From: Rhodoglobus sp.
Lineage (GTDB): Bacteria; Actinomycetota; Actinomycetes; Actinomycetales; Microbacteriaceae
Direction of reading: 5' to 3'
Assembly: GCA_025463605.1 (NCBI GenBank)
Contig: JAODAV010000006.1
Coordinates: 92,530-156,529 of the forward strand
Length of the DNA stretch: 64,000 nt
Shown: positions 1-8,462 of the stretch, piece by piece
How the letters are laid out: the number at the start of each line of letters is the position of its first letter
Position numbering within the stretch: position 1 is the stretch's first letter
Translations under genes and position numbers: made by a program
Notes under the pieces: model-generated
The model's database searches: none
Seen by the model: only the letters and a program-made list of their open reading frames with translations
Told to the model about the DNA's origin: nothing

Positions 1-643
1 GCGCGGAATCATCCGCCGCCTGCCAACGATGCTGCAGGGCGACCCTCGGCGCATCCGCATGGTCTACAGCCTGCTGTTCTCCCTACCCGGCACCCCTGTG
101 CTGTTCTACGGGGAGGAGATCGGCATGGGCGAGCGGCTCGAGGCGGGCGACCGCAAGTCGGTGCGAACCCCGATGCAATGGACTAACGGGGTGAACGGCG
201 GTTTCTCGAATGCGCCGGAGTCGACCCTCCCGTCGCCGGTCGTCGAAGACGGGTATTCGCCCGAGCACGTGAACGCGTCCGAGCAGCGGCATGATCCGGA
301 GTCGCTGCTGCACTTCATGCGCGTGCTTATCGAGCGCTATCGTGCTTCTGCCGAGATGGGCTGGGGCCAGTACACCGCGGTCAAACAGGGGGCGCGATCG
401 GTGCTCGTTCACACGCTCGTGGGGGCGGAAGGACGCATGGTCGCGCTGCACAACTTCAGCGGGACTCCGGCGGCCGTGACCTTCACCCTCGAGGATGTCG
501 ACCGCGACGACCAGCTCGTCGACCTCCTGGTCGACGGCCGCGTGATCGAACTCGACGACAGCGGAACGGCCACGATTGCCATGGACGGATACGGGTACCG
601 GTGGCTGCGAGTCATCCGGCCGACGGGGAAGCGGCTCGGCTAG
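1..643 (+). CDS. GH13 alpha-amylase family protein, C-terminal part (cut by window start)
   Basis: The reading frame is open from base 2 and ends at TAG 641-643, giving about 213 residues. The first third holds the end of a GH13 (beta/alpha)8 barrel, with a PGTPVLFYGEEIGMG stretch typical of trehalose synthase and oligo-1,6-glucosidase-like enzymes. It is followed by a PMQW segment and an all-beta C-terminal domain ending in GYRWLRV. The protein should act on alpha-glucosidic bonds in the cytoplasm. The catalytic acid residues lie upstream of the window, so the exact substrate cannot be read. The last four bases overlap the end of the convergent membrane-protein gene. Confidence 0.8.
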   Translation, partial: RGIIRRLPTMLQGDPRRIRMVYSLLFSLPGTPVLFYGEEIGMGERLEAGDRKSVRTPMQWTNGVNGGFSNAPESTLPSPVVEDGYSPEHVNASEQRHDPESLLHFMRVLIERYRASAEMGWGQYTAVKQGARSVLVHTLVGAEGRMVALHNFSGTPAAVTFTLEDVDRDDQLVDLLVDGRVIELDDSGTATIAMDGYGYRWLRVIRPTGKRLG

Positions 644-2232
644 GCCCTCCTGCCGGTCGCGACCGGTTCTTTCGCCTTCTTGCGGGCCTTAAGCCGACCG
701 TCAACGATCCAGATGCCCACCGCGACGACGGCGTAGATGAGGAACAGCCCCAACCAGCGGCTGAAGTCGCCCTCGATCGTCGAGAAGCTGTCGGGAATCG
801 TGAAGAGCACGAGCATGAACGCCGCGAGCCCCACCGCGTAGGCGATCGCCCAGACCCAGTTCTTCCACTTGAGAAGGGTGCCGCCGTCGAGTGCCGCGAA
901 CGGCAGGAGCGCGAGCGGCAGGCTCGAGATCCCTTCGATCGTGACGCCGCTGAAGAACTCGGTGAGGGTCACGAGCACGGGGTTGCCGAATGATGCGTCG
1001 GCGAGCGGTGCGAGAAGACTGAACGCGACCCAGCCCACGAGACCCAGGGCGAGAGCGAACGCAGAGCCCACGAGCACCACGATCGCTTTGCGCGAGGCGA
1101 CGAGCGTGACGGCATAGGTGAGCCCCGCGACCAGGCCGAAAATGATTCCGGGACTGAACTCGAGCAGCCTCGCCACGAGCACAGTGACGACTACGAGAAT
1201 GAGCGACCCCCAGCGGAAGTTGACCGCGGGCTTGGCCTCGGGCTGGATGCGGTTGACGAGCGCGCGTACCAATGCCCAGCCCGCGACGTTGAACAGGGCG
1301 AAACTCAGGAAACCGGTGAGCAGAACGCGCAGGGACATGAGGTTGAAGCCGAACGACGGATCGACGAAACCCGCGACGACCGCGGCCACCACGAACCCGA
1401 TCCACACGAGCCAGCGCGGCTGGTCTTTCTTGAGCGCCGCCGAGATGCGGCCGGGCAGGCCCTTGCGTACCCACCCGAACAACTGGTCGTAGCGCGAGCC
1501 GACCACCCCGGAGAGCAGCGAGCCGGGGTATCCGATCACGAGCGTGAGCATGATCGCGCCACCGCACAGCACTGCCCCGTTCGTCGGTGTGAGGTTGAGC
1601 TCGAACACCGACCGCAGGTTGCTCAGCACGCTCGGATCGGTGAAACCGGTGGCCGTGAACGACTCGTTGACGAAGACGTCGATGTAGATGCTCGGACCAT
1701 TGAGAGCCGGGTCGTTGTTGGCACCGCCGCTCACACCGTCGGTGTAGGTCATCGAGACGATGTTCCTACCGGTGGCGGCGTTGGAGAAGCGCGCCGTCGC
1801 CCAGCGGGTATCGGGGCCGACCTGCGCGAGTCCCGCGGAGTCGACCTGGGCGGCTTCCCGGTTGCCGTCCCCGTCGACGTAGCTCACTGCTGGGCCGTCA
1901 AGCCAGCCGGCGTTCTCGAACGAGCGGATCATCGCGACGTAGTCATCGAGGGTGGAGCCGACGTACACGAGGATGTACGCGGTGTTGAGGTCCCGGTCGG
2001 CGATGCGTGACACGCAGTCGTACGGGAACGCGCGCAGCGGCGGCGGAACGTACTTCTCGTCGAGGTCGAAGAGCTCGTAACCCCCGCCGGCGCGGTCCAG
2101 GTCCACGCACTCCGACTCATCGGCGTGCGCGGCCGGCGCGCCGATCGGGAGCGCGACGGCAAGAGCCGCCACGACTGCAGCTAGGGCGAAACGCAAGAGC
2201 CGGGGCATCCGTCGGGATTCGTTCACGGGCAC
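640..2232 (-). CDS. Secreted-domain polytopic membrane protein, unknown function
   Basis: I do not recognise the family. The start region has a hydrophobic signal segment with an AHA-DE cleavage-like site near residue 38. An extracytoplasmic domain of about 180 residues with two cysteines near its start follows. After residue 220 there are about nine to ten hydrophobic membrane segments and a basic C-terminal tail (RLKARKKAKE). Possible starts are GTG 2232, GTG 2226 and ATG 2208; none has a strong ribosome binding site, and ATG 2208 (MPRLLRF) gives the cleanest signal peptide. The gene is single and convergent with the GH13 gene. An FGLVAGL stretch in a late helix suggests a membrane-embedded enzyme or transporter, but that is a guess. 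Confidence 0.7.
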   Translation of the reverse strand: MPVNESRRMPRLLRFALAAVVAALAVALPIGAPAAHADESECVDLDRAGGGYELFDLDEKYVPPPLRAFPYDCVSRIADRDLNTAYILVYVGSTLDDYVAMIRSFENAGWLDGPAVSYVDGDGNREAAQVDSAGLAQVGPDTRWATARFSNAATGRNIVSMTYTDGVSGGANNDPALNGPSIYIDVFVNESFTATGFTDPSVLSNLRSVFELNLTPTNGAVLCGGAIMLTLVIGYPGSLLSGVVGSRYDQLFGWVRKGLPGRISAALKKDQPRWLVWIGFVVAAVVAGFVDPSFGFNLMSLRVLLTGFLSFALFNVAGWALVRALVNRIQPEAKPAVNFRWGSLILVVVTVLVARLLEFSPGIIFGLVAGLTYAVTLVASRKAIVVLVGSAFALALGLVGWVAFSLLAPLADASFGNPVLVTLTEFFSGVTIEGISSLPLALLPFAALDGGTLLKWKNWVWAIAYAVGLAAFMLVLFTIPDSFSTIEGDFSRWLGLFLIYAVVAVGIWIVDGRLKARKKAKEPVATGRRA

Positions 2233-2266
2233 ACGTTATCGACTGATGCGGCGTCGTGAAAGCCCT

Positions 2267-3139
2267 TCAGTTCGCTCGCTGGTCGCTCGTGCGCTGCGAG
2301 GCACTGCGCGACGGATGTTCCCGGGGTACCAACTCGAGATGCCCGGCGAGTGTGGTGAGATCGTCGCACCTGCCCGCGCCCGCCTCCAGGTGCCGCGACA
2401 GCCTCGCGAGCGTCGCCCGATGCGCGTTCTCGTAGATGGTGGGAGCGAGTTGCTCGCCTTCGGTGGTCACATGGCGCGAGTAACCCGGCCCGGCCGTGCC
2501 GGCATGCGGAACCTCGAGTTCGAGCGCTTCGGTCGGGCCGAGCCACCGCACTCGCGAGCCCCGTGAGCCCAGCTCCGTTCGAGCACCGAGGAGCGTTGCG
2601 GTAATGACTCCCCCGCCGACAGGAATTGCGACGACTGCCGAATGCGCATCCCCGTCGATGTGAAGCTGTCGAATCGTGCGCACCGGACCCACGAGACTGT
2701 GAAGCGCCGCGAGCTGGTCGAGCAGCACCGCCATGGGACCGGTGCCGTCGCCTGCGTGGCGCGACGTCACGTCGAGAATTCCCGTGGGCTCCACGGCGGC
2801 GCTCCAGGCAGCGGCCGCGAGGACGACCGCCGGATTCGACGCGAAGGCGTAGTCGATCATCACCGGAACGGAGTCGGTGGCGGCCCGCTCGGCGAGCCTC
2901 AGCACCGTCGAAGGTTGCGCATACCCCGGCTGGATGACCACGATCGCTCGCCGCGCCACCGACAGGGCGTGCTCGACCGAGGCCGGCCAGTCGTCGTCGC
3001 CAGTGACGTACACGATCGCGTCCTCCCCGGCGCCGGGCCGGAAGGATCGGGGAAGGCTGGCCAGGGCGGCGGCGATATCCCTGTGCGCAGGTCCGCTCGG
3101 GAGCGTCACGAGGTGCGGCCGATCAGCGAACTCGGTCAC
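2267..3139 (-). CDS. Unknown protein of the sugar-catabolic locus
   Basis: This 290-residue protein starts at GTG 3137-3139 and overlaps the end of the upstream Gfo/Idh/MocA gene by 17 bp, so it is probably translationally coupled to it. I see no signal peptide or membrane helix. The middle part (about 95-250) reads like the C-terminal alpha/beta domain of Gfo/Idh/MocA oxidoreductases, but there is no N-terminal GxGxxG nucleotide site. It may be a non-catalytic partner of the dehydrogenase or a dehydrogenase-derived protein that has lost its cofactor domain. It is the last gene of the importer operon. The function is unknown. Confidence 0.65.
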   Translation of the reverse strand: MTEFADRPHLVTLPSGPAHRDIAAALASLPRSFRPGAGEDAIVYVTGDDDWPASVEHALSVARRAIVVIQPGYAQPSTVLRLAERAATDSVPVMIDYAFASNPAVVLAAAAWSAAVEPTGILDVTSRHAGDGTGPMAVLLDQLAALHSLVGPVRTIRQLHIDGDAHSAVVAIPVGGGVITATLLGARTELGSRGSRVRWLGPTEALELEVPHAGTAGPGYSRHVTTEGEQLAPTIYENAHRATLARLSRHLEAGAGRCDDLTTLAGHLELVPREHPSRSASQRTSDQRAN

Positions 3140-4175
3140 GTGCGTGCTCCCCTCGCACTAAATCGGCGGCGGCATCGGCGATCCGCACCGCGTAGATGAG
3201 GTCATCCACGGTCGCTTGCAGGTCCTCACCCTGGGGGACGATGCCAGCCGCCAGTTCCCAAACCCGTAACCACTCGGCCTCGTAGCCGTTTGCCTCGACG
3301 CCACCGAACCGTCGGGTCTGCGTGTCGCTCGTCAACGTCGCGACCGACGAGCCCGCCTGTACATACGAAGGCGGAAACTCGACGTGGAGGCTCTGATCGG
3401 CAGCCCAGGCGTCGAGCGTCCAGCTCGGCTTCCAATAGCCGTGCATATTCCCGAGCAGGCGAGCGATTATCCCCCCTCCCCGAATCGTCACCAGGTAGCC
3501 ATACGGATCGACCGACTCGGCCCAGTCCACCGACTCCACGTCGGGAAGGAAGTGCCGCACGTGAGGAAGGTTGTGCACGGCGAGGCCGAGCACGGCGTCT
3601 CGCACCGCCACCGACCGGCTCAGCGCGTCGTCGGCCACCGGCTCGCCCGGCGGGGGTCTCCGGAGGATTTGCGTCGCCCAGTCCTCATACCTCGCGTTCC
3701 ATGGCAGCACGATCGAGGAATTCACCACGCGCACCGTCTCCTGGAGATCGCCCCAATTGGCCTTGGCGCCCAGCCAACCCGGGTCGAATGTGTGCATCGC
3801 TCCGACGATGACCGGCACGCCCGTTTCTCGCGAGACCTGGGCGACTCGCTCCGCATCCGCCACCGTCAGCGCGAGTGGCTTCTCGCAGAGTACGGCGGCT
3901 TTGCCCGCGTAACAGGCGGCCTCGACCTGCTCGGCGTGAAACCGGTGGGGGCTGCAGACCGCCACGACGTCGACTCCGGGGTCGCCTATCAGGTCGTCTG
4001 CGGAGGTCGAATGCCGGGCACCGACTCGACCTGCAACTGATTCCGCGACCGGTTCGTCGACATCCATGATCGCTGTCACGCGAAACCGGTCCGGCATCCG
4101 GGCGAGAGTCGGCAGGTGAATGGCCTGAGTAACCGGTCCTGCCCCGATCACTCCAACGCCGAAGACATCGCTCAT
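3123..4175 (-). CDS. Gfo/Idh/MocA family oxidoreductase
   Basis: This is a 350-residue NAD(P)-dependent sugar or inositol-type dehydrogenase. The Rossmann site GVIGAGPVTQAIHLP is at residues 8-22, and the family EKP motif with its catalytic lysine is at 98-100 (CEKPLALT). The C-terminal two thirds form the alpha/beta substrate domain. ATG 4173-4175 overlaps the TGA of an upstream 17-codon repeat-derived reading frame (4172-4225). It lies downstream of two sugar permeases and a binding protein, so it probably oxidises the imported sugar or a derivative. The exact substrate is not readable from the sequence. Confidence 0.88.
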   Translation of the reverse strand: MSDVFGVGVIGAGPVTQAIHLPTLARMPDRFRVTAIMDVDEPVAESVAGRVGARHSTSADDLIGDPGVDVVAVCSPHRFHAEQVEAACYAGKAAVLCEKPLALTVADAERVAQVSRETGVPVIVGAMHTFDPGWLGAKANWGDLQETVRVVNSSIVLPWNARYEDWATQILRRPPPGEPVADDALSRSVAVRDAVLGLAVHNLPHVRHFLPDVESVDWAESVDPYGYLVTIRGGGIIARLLGNMHGYWKPSWTLDAWAADQSLHVEFPPSYVQAGSSVATLTSDTQTRRFGGVEANGYEAEWLRVWELAAGIVPQGEDLQATVDDLIYAVRIADAAADLVRGEHARDRVR

Positions 4176-4225
4176 CTGTTGACCCGCACCTGCGCCTGGA
4201 CCTGGACCTGGACCTGGACCTGCAT
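4172..4225 (-). CDS. 17-codon repeat-encoded mini-ORF bridging permease and dehydrogenase genes
   Basis: ATG 4223-4225 begins a short frame encoding alternating Val and Gln (MQVQVQVQ then AQVRVNR). It ends in TGA 4172-4174, which overlaps the ATG of the dehydrogenase gene as ATGA. An AAAGG sequence in the end of the permease gene lies about 9 nt upstream of its start. The frame is built from a CCTGGA hexamer repeat. It may serve only to carry ribosomes from the permease gene to the dehydrogenase start. It could also be a chance result of repeat expansion. Confidence 0.3.
   Translation of the reverse strand: MQVQVQVQVQAQVRVNR
4195..4224. repeat. Hexamer repeat (CCTGGA)x4 plus one variant unit
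   Basis: Four exact copies of CCTGGA run from 4195 to 4218, followed by CCTGCA to 4224. The tract fills the gap between the permease stop (4230) and the dehydrogenase start (4175). A 6-bp unit can slip without changing the reading frame of the short ORF it encodes. Confidence 0.9.
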
Positions 4226-4229
4226 CACT

Positions 4230-5048
4230 TCAGCCTTTCAGCGCGCCGCCCGTTATCGCAGAACCGGCGCGGCGCGCGAGTTCCCGATAGAGCAGGATCA
4301 TGGGCACCGTCGAAATCATGGCTGCCGCGAACGTTCGCACGTAGTCGGCCGTGTACGCATTGGCCCTCAAGGAGATGATCCCCTGCGGGATCGTGTACAG
4401 CGTGGGGTTCTGCAGGAACACCGCGGGCAGGAACAGGTCGTTCCAGGTCCACACGAATCCGAAGATGAGCGACGTCACGATCGCGGGGCGCGCCAACGGC
4501 ACGGCGATGCGCCAGAACACGCCCCACTCCGACGCACCGTCGACTCGCGCGGCATCCAGCAGCTCCCCCGGAACGTCACGGAAGAAGGCCATGAGCAGGA
4601 GAAGCGGAACGGCGATGAACACGATCGAGCTCACCAGGATGAGAGCGAGCCGGTTGTTGAGCAGGCCCTGGGTGGCGATGGCGTTCAGTAGCCAGACGAT
4701 GTACGTGAAGATCGGCGCGACGAGGCCGATGCTGAGGATGCCCAGGAAGATCCGGCGAAACCTCAGGCGGGTCTTTGCTACGGCATAGGCGGCCATCGTC
4801 GCGAGAACCGTCATGATCACCGCGGTCGAGATGCTGACGAGGAGACTGTTGAAGACGAAGACGCCGATCTGGGCGTCGATCCAGGCGGAAACGTAATTGA
4901 CGAAGTTCAGCCCGATCGGGATCGGAGTGCGCGCGAGGAGGCTGTTCGTCGACAGGCTCGCGATCGCGACCCACAGCACGGGCGCGGCGAACACCGCAGC
5001 GAGAACGTAGGTACCGACGGAGATCAGGACCGACTTGGCGCTACGCAC
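4230..5048 (-). CDS. Carbohydrate ABC transporter permease (MalG-like)
   Basis: This is an inner-membrane subunit of a CUT1-type sugar importer with six predicted helices. The cytoplasmic EAA loop reads ELLDAARVDGASEWGVFW, where the MalK-like ATPase docks. The frame is open up to 5078, but AGGAGG at 5056-5061 lies 7 nt before GTG 5046-5048, so I chose that start (272 residues, beginning RSAKSVLIS). The start overlaps the upstream permease stop by 8 bp. No ATPase gene is present, so a shared MsiK-type ATPase encoded elsewhere probably powers the importer. Confidence 0.9.
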   Translation of the reverse strand: MRSAKSVLISVGTYVLAAVFAAPVLWVAIASLSTNSLLARTPIPIGLNFVNYVSAWIDAQIGVFVFNSLLVSISTAVIMTVLATMAAYAVAKTRLRFRRIFLGILSIGLVAPIFTYIVWLLNAIATQGLLNNRLALILVSSIVFIAVPLLLLMAFFRDVPGELLDAARVDGASEWGVFWRIAVPLARPAIVTSLIFGFVWTWNDLFLPAVFLQNPTLYTIPQGIISLRANAYTADYVRTFAAAMISTVPMILLYRELARRAGSAITGGALKG

Positions 5049-6000
5049 GAGTGAACCTCCTGCGAACGAGAGCGACACCGCCGAGCAGCACGCCGAACAG
5101 CGCGAGAAGGATGACGCTCAGCGCCGCCGCGGTCGGGGTGTTGCCGCCCTGAATGCCCTGGGAGAAGATCAGGGTCGGGAGGATCTCCGTCGCGTGCGAG
5201 GGGGCGCCCACGGCCGGCGCGGTGAGCGCGAAAATGACGGGGAACGCGATCATCCCGGTGATGAACATCACGCCCGCGAGCACACCCAGGATGCCCCGCA
5301 CCACGGGAATCGTGACGCTGAAGAATATGCGCACACCGCCCGCACCGTCGAGCCGGGCGGCCTCGTACAGCTCACGATCGACCTGTCTGATCGCGGCGCT
5401 CAGAACGAGGAAGCAGAACGGGGTCTCGTGCCAGAGGAACACCACGATGGCGGCGCCGAGTGCGAGACTCGGGTCACCGAGCCATTGAGTGTTGGATGGC
5501 AGGCCCACAGCACCCAGAAGCTGATTGACCAATCCGTACGACGGATCGTAGAACTTGCTGAAGATGACGCCGGCCACGGCAAGCGACAGCAGATACGGAC
5601 AGAAGAACAGGAACCGTAGGAGCGCCTTTCCGGGAACCGGACCGTCTTCGACGAGGGCGGCCGAGACGAGGGCGACGGTCGGCGCGACGGCTACGGCGAT
5701 GACGGCCCAGACGAGGCCATTCGCGACAGCCTGCCACAGGCCGGGGGTCTGGAATGCGAAGACAAATGCTCCGAGGTCGGGAAACGTGATCTGGTCGCCG
5801 CGTGGTCCGCTGAAGCTCACGAACACTGTGCTCAGCAACGGGACGACGATGACGATGATCGTGAGCACGGTCGCCGGGAGTACAAGCAGCAGCCCGAAGA
5901 CACTGGAGGGAATCGAGAGTCGCCGTCGGCGACCCTCGTGAGAAGAGTCCGCCCGCCAGTGCAGGCGAGCGGACCCTTCCATCAGGCTTGAACCACTCAC
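5041..6000 (-). CDS. Carbohydrate ABC transporter permease (MalF-like)
   Basis: This 319-residue permease has six membrane segments after a basic N-terminal tail. Its EAA loop is ELYEAARLDGAGGVRIFF. Together with the following MalG-like protein it would form the translocation channel of a CUT1 sugar importer. GTG 5998-6000 overlaps the TGA of the binding-protein gene (GTGA), which is typical of translational coupling in an operon. It belongs to the unit that starts with the binding protein and ends with the unknown protein at 2267. Confidence 0.9.
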   Translation of the reverse strand: MSGSSLMEGSARLHWRADSSHEGRRRRLSIPSSVFGLLLVLPATVLTIIVIVVPLLSTVFVSFSGPRGDQITFPDLGAFVFAFQTPGLWQAVANGLVWAVIAVAVAPTVALVSAALVEDGPVPGKALLRFLFFCPYLLSLAVAGVIFSKFYDPSYGLVNQLLGAVGLPSNTQWLGDPSLALGAAIVVFLWHETPFCFLVLSAAIRQVDRELYEAARLDGAGGVRIFFSVTIPVVRGILGVLAGVMFITGMIAFPVIFALTAPAVGAPSHATEILPTLIFSQGIQGGNTPTAAALSVILLALFGVLLGGVALVRRRFTRA

Positions 6001-7325
6001 AACAGCTGGGCTCGGTCCTCAGGGAGGTTGCCCTGCGCGATGTCCTGCTCCCAGGCGGTCTGCACGGATTCAGCGTACTGCGCGGGCGTTTGGGCCCCCG
6101 TGAGCAGGTCCGTGCTTCCGTTCTGCCACGCCGGAGACGCGTTCGCGGCGAGCCAGCCGTACAGGTAGACCGCCGTGTCGTCGTCTGGACCGGTGGGCAG
6201 GGCCTGCACCTGCGGGATGGCGGCGCTGGCGGCGGCATTGGTCGCCATGAGGTTGCCCTGCTCGGTGTAGACCTTCGCCCCCTCGCCAGCCACGAGATAG
6301 TTCAGGAGCGCGGCAGCCGCATCGGGATCCTTCGAGTTCTTCGGCAGCACCATGGACTGGTCCTCGCCGAGCGACCACTTGGGAGCGCCCTGCCTCGACG
6401 GCGGCGTGAACAGGTCCCAGTCGGTACCACCGAAGGTGGACTGCATCGTCGCGAAGAACCAGGTTCCTGTCACGTTCATCACCGCATCCCCGGCCAGGAA
6501 GCGCTCGCCCGCGGCATTGAGATCGATGGAGGTCGCGTCGGGGTCGATGAGACCCTCATCCCAGAGTTCGACGATGGCGGCCGCCGACTCTTCGAACGGG
6601 CCGTCGGTCCACTTGCCGTCTCCGAAGATGACGTTCTCGATGGACTTCGAGTCGCCCGCCGCCCAGAACATGTTCTGCAGGAGCATCACGAACGAGAATC
6701 CGCGGCTGCCCACCGTGAGCGGGATCTTGCCATCATCCTTGGCGGCGCGCAGCACCCCCACGAACTCGTCCCAATCCTTGGGTGGCGCATCGAGGCCGTA
6801 GTTCTTGAACACCGACGGGCGATACGCGAGCCCGGGCAGCTCGAGGTAGAGGGGCACCATCCATTTCTTGCCGTCACGGATCGTGTGCTTGACGGCGGCG
6901 CCCGCGAGGTACTTGTCCCACCCGTAGAGCTCGTAGTAGTCATCGAGCGGGGCGAGAACCTTGGCCTTCAACATCGGATCCAGGAACTGGAACTTCGGAC
7001 TCTTGCCATCGAGGAGGTCGACCTCGCCGCCATTTATCGAGCTGTTGCGCCACGTCGCCGGCAACTCACTCGTGACGACCGACGACAACTCGACCTTGAG
7101 CTTGAGGGTGTCGTCCTTCGCGAGAGCGGCGAGCACCGCATCGATCGACGGCTTGTAGGGCGCGTCCGTCAACCACCGCACCGTGCCGGTGGTCACCTTC
7201 TTCACGCCGAGAGGAGTCGTGGTGCCCGAGGGGGCGGCGCACGCCGCCAGAATCGGCGCCATGACGAGGAGGGATCCGCCGAACACCAAGAGGCTCCGAC
7301 GTGAGATTTGCTGTGGTTGGGTCAC
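5997..7325 (-). CDS. Sugar ABC transporter solute-binding lipoprotein
   Basis: This 442-residue extracellular lipoprotein captures the sugar for the two downstream permeases. The N-terminus has a twin-arginine-like pair (SRRSLL, residues 8-13), a hydrophobic stretch and a lipobox ILAAC with the lipidated Cys at 29. The rest has the layout of family 1 (CUT1) sugar-binding proteins. GTG 7323-7325 is preceded by an AGGGA ribosome binding site. It is the first gene of the operon. A LacI-type operator at 7341-7352, just upstream, should control it. Confidence 0.9.
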   Translation of the reverse strand: MTQPQQISRRSLLVFGGSLLVMAPILAACAAPSGTTTPLGVKKVTTGTVRWLTDAPYKPSIDAVLAALAKDDTLKLKVELSSVVTSELPATWRNSSINGGEVDLLDGKSPKFQFLDPMLKAKVLAPLDDYYELYGWDKYLAGAAVKHTIRDGKKWMVPLYLELPGLAYRPSVFKNYGLDAPPKDWDEFVGVLRAAKDDGKIPLTVGSRGFSFVMLLQNMFWAAGDSKSIENVIFGDGKWTDGPFEESAAAIVELWDEGLIDPDATSIDLNAAGERFLAGDAVMNVTGTWFFATMQSTFGGTDWDLFTPPSRQGAPKWSLGEDQSMVLPKNSKDPDAAAALLNYLVAGEGAKVYTEQGNLMATNAAASAAIPQVQALPTGPDDDTAVYLYGWLAANASPAWQNGSTDLLTGAQTPAQYAESVQTAWEQDIAQGNLPEDRAQLL

Positions 7326-7340
7326 CGTTGTCCCTTTCTA

Positions 7341-7352
7341 TGATACGTTTCA
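7341..7352. promoter_or_regulatory. LacI-type operator A (before the importer operon)
   Basis: TGATACGTTTCA is a near-palindrome 15 bp upstream of the binding-protein start. The same word recurs at 7418-7429, inverted at 8433-8444, and with one changed centre base at 10816-10827. All four lie in promoter regions of this locus next to a LacI-family gene. Confidence 0.7.
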
Positions 7353-7417
7353 TCACCTTGCTTCTTCGGACAATAACCCTGTCCCTTGCCAATGTCAACG
7401 GACACTCCGACCGCTCA

Positions 7418-7429
7418 TGATACGTTTCA
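7418..7429. promoter_or_regulatory. LacI-type operator B (before the aldo/keto reductase gene)
   Basis: TGATACGTTTCA is an exact copy of operator A, 77 bp away, in the divergent promoter region between the importer operon and the aldo/keto reductase gene. It runs into TGAAACGTTCG, giving a TTCATGAA centre. Two sites in one divergent region would allow looping or joint repression. Confidence 0.7.
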
Positions 7430-7465
7430 TGAAACGTTCGTTCGCAGCCGCCCCAGGAGTACGTC

Positions 7466-8395
7466 GTGATCACTCCCACACTCCGCCCCGACCGCTCCGG
7501 TCCCCGCGTAGCTCTCGGCTGCGGGTCGATGTCCGACGTGGAATCGGACGCCGCCTTCGCCGTACTCGACGCGTTTCGGGAGGTCGGCGGGCGCATCCTC
7601 GACACGGCGCGCATTTATGGCACGAGCGAGACCGTCGTCGGTGCCTGGCTCGACTCCCGCGATGCGCGGCAGCACATGGTCGTGGTCACCAAGGGAGGGC
7701 ATCCGGCGCCGGATTGGACCTCGCGCCTGTCTCGTGACGCCGTCGTTGCGGACGCGCTCGCGAGCCTCGATGCCCTTCGCATACCGGCGGTGGACTGCTA
7801 CTTGCTCCATCGGGACGACGTGGCCCATCCGATCGATGACATCGCAAGCACCCTTGCCGAGATCGTGGCTCTCGGTTACGCGAAACGGATCGGCGTCTCG
7901 AACTGGGACGAGGCTCGCGTGCGCGAGCTGGGTCAAGCGCTGCGGTCGCTCGGTGGCCCCGCGCTTGCCGTCGTCAGCAATTACGGCGGGGTAGCGGTGC
8001 CGACGGCCCCGGCCGAATGGCCCGGTGTGCGCAGCACCACACCCGAACTGCTGCGACTTGCCCACGACGAGGGATTCGAGGTGCTCGGCTGGAGTTCGCT
8101 GTCCTCGGGATTCTTCACCAAGAGCGGCGGACTGCCGGAGTTCGCGGGCCCCGAGAACCAGCGCCGTCGCGCCCTGCTCCACTCGATCGCTGCGGACGCC
8201 GACGTCATGCCCGCGGCGGTGCTCGTGCGTGCGCTGGCCACGCTCGACCCGGCGTTCATTCCCGTATTCGCAACCCGATCGCCCGACCGGGCGCGCCAAT
8301 TGTGCATCGACGCCCAGGAGGAGCGACTCGACGAATCGGTCGAGCGCTTCACGATCGCGGTACGCGCGGTCGACCAGATCATCCCGAAGTGGTGA
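7466..8395 (+). CDS. Aldo/keto reductase
   Basis: This 309-residue NADPH-dependent reductase of the AKR (beta/alpha)8 fold reduces or oxidises sugar carbonyls. The catalytic tetrad is visible: Asp46 and Tyr51 in DTARIYG, Lys76 in VVVTKGGHP and His115 in YLLHRDD. GTG 7466 is preceded by AGGAG at 7453-7457. It is divergent from the importer operon and shares its operator region. The context suggests it acts in the same sugar pathway as the Gfo/Idh/MocA enzyme. Confidence 0.88.
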   Translation: MITPTLRPDRSGPRVALGCGSMSDVESDAAFAVLDAFREVGGRILDTARIYGTSETVVGAWLDSRDARQHMVVVTKGGHPAPDWTSRLSRDAVVADALASLDALRIPAVDCYLLHRDDVAHPIDDIASTLAEIVALGYAKRIGVSNWDEARVRELGQALRSLGGPALAVVSNYGGVAVPTAPAEWPGVRSTTPELLRLAHDEGFEVLGWSSLSSGFFTKSGGLPEFAGPENQRRRALLHSIAADADVMPAAVLVRALATLDPAFIPVFATRSPDRARQLCIDAQEERLDESVERFTIAVRAVDQIIPKW

Positions 8396-8432
8396 TCGTT
8401 GACACGGATGCACCGGCTGGCTAGGTTTCCCA

Positions 8433-8444
8433 TGAAACGTATCA
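8433..8444. promoter_or_regulatory. LacI-type operator C (before the isomerase-like gene)
   Basis: TGAAACGTATCA is the reverse complement of operators A and B. It sits 18 bp upstream of the TIM-barrel gene start and 38 bp after the aldo/keto reductase stop, so the second gene seems to have its own regulated promoter. Confidence 0.7.
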
Positions 8445-8462
8445 CCACCTCGATAGGACCCC

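Noticed and set aside
5988..7304. Long plus-strand open frame opposite the sugar-binding protein gene
   Set aside because: Its composition (Arg, Glu, Val, His) is that of an antisense shadow. The minus strand has a lipobox and full family features.
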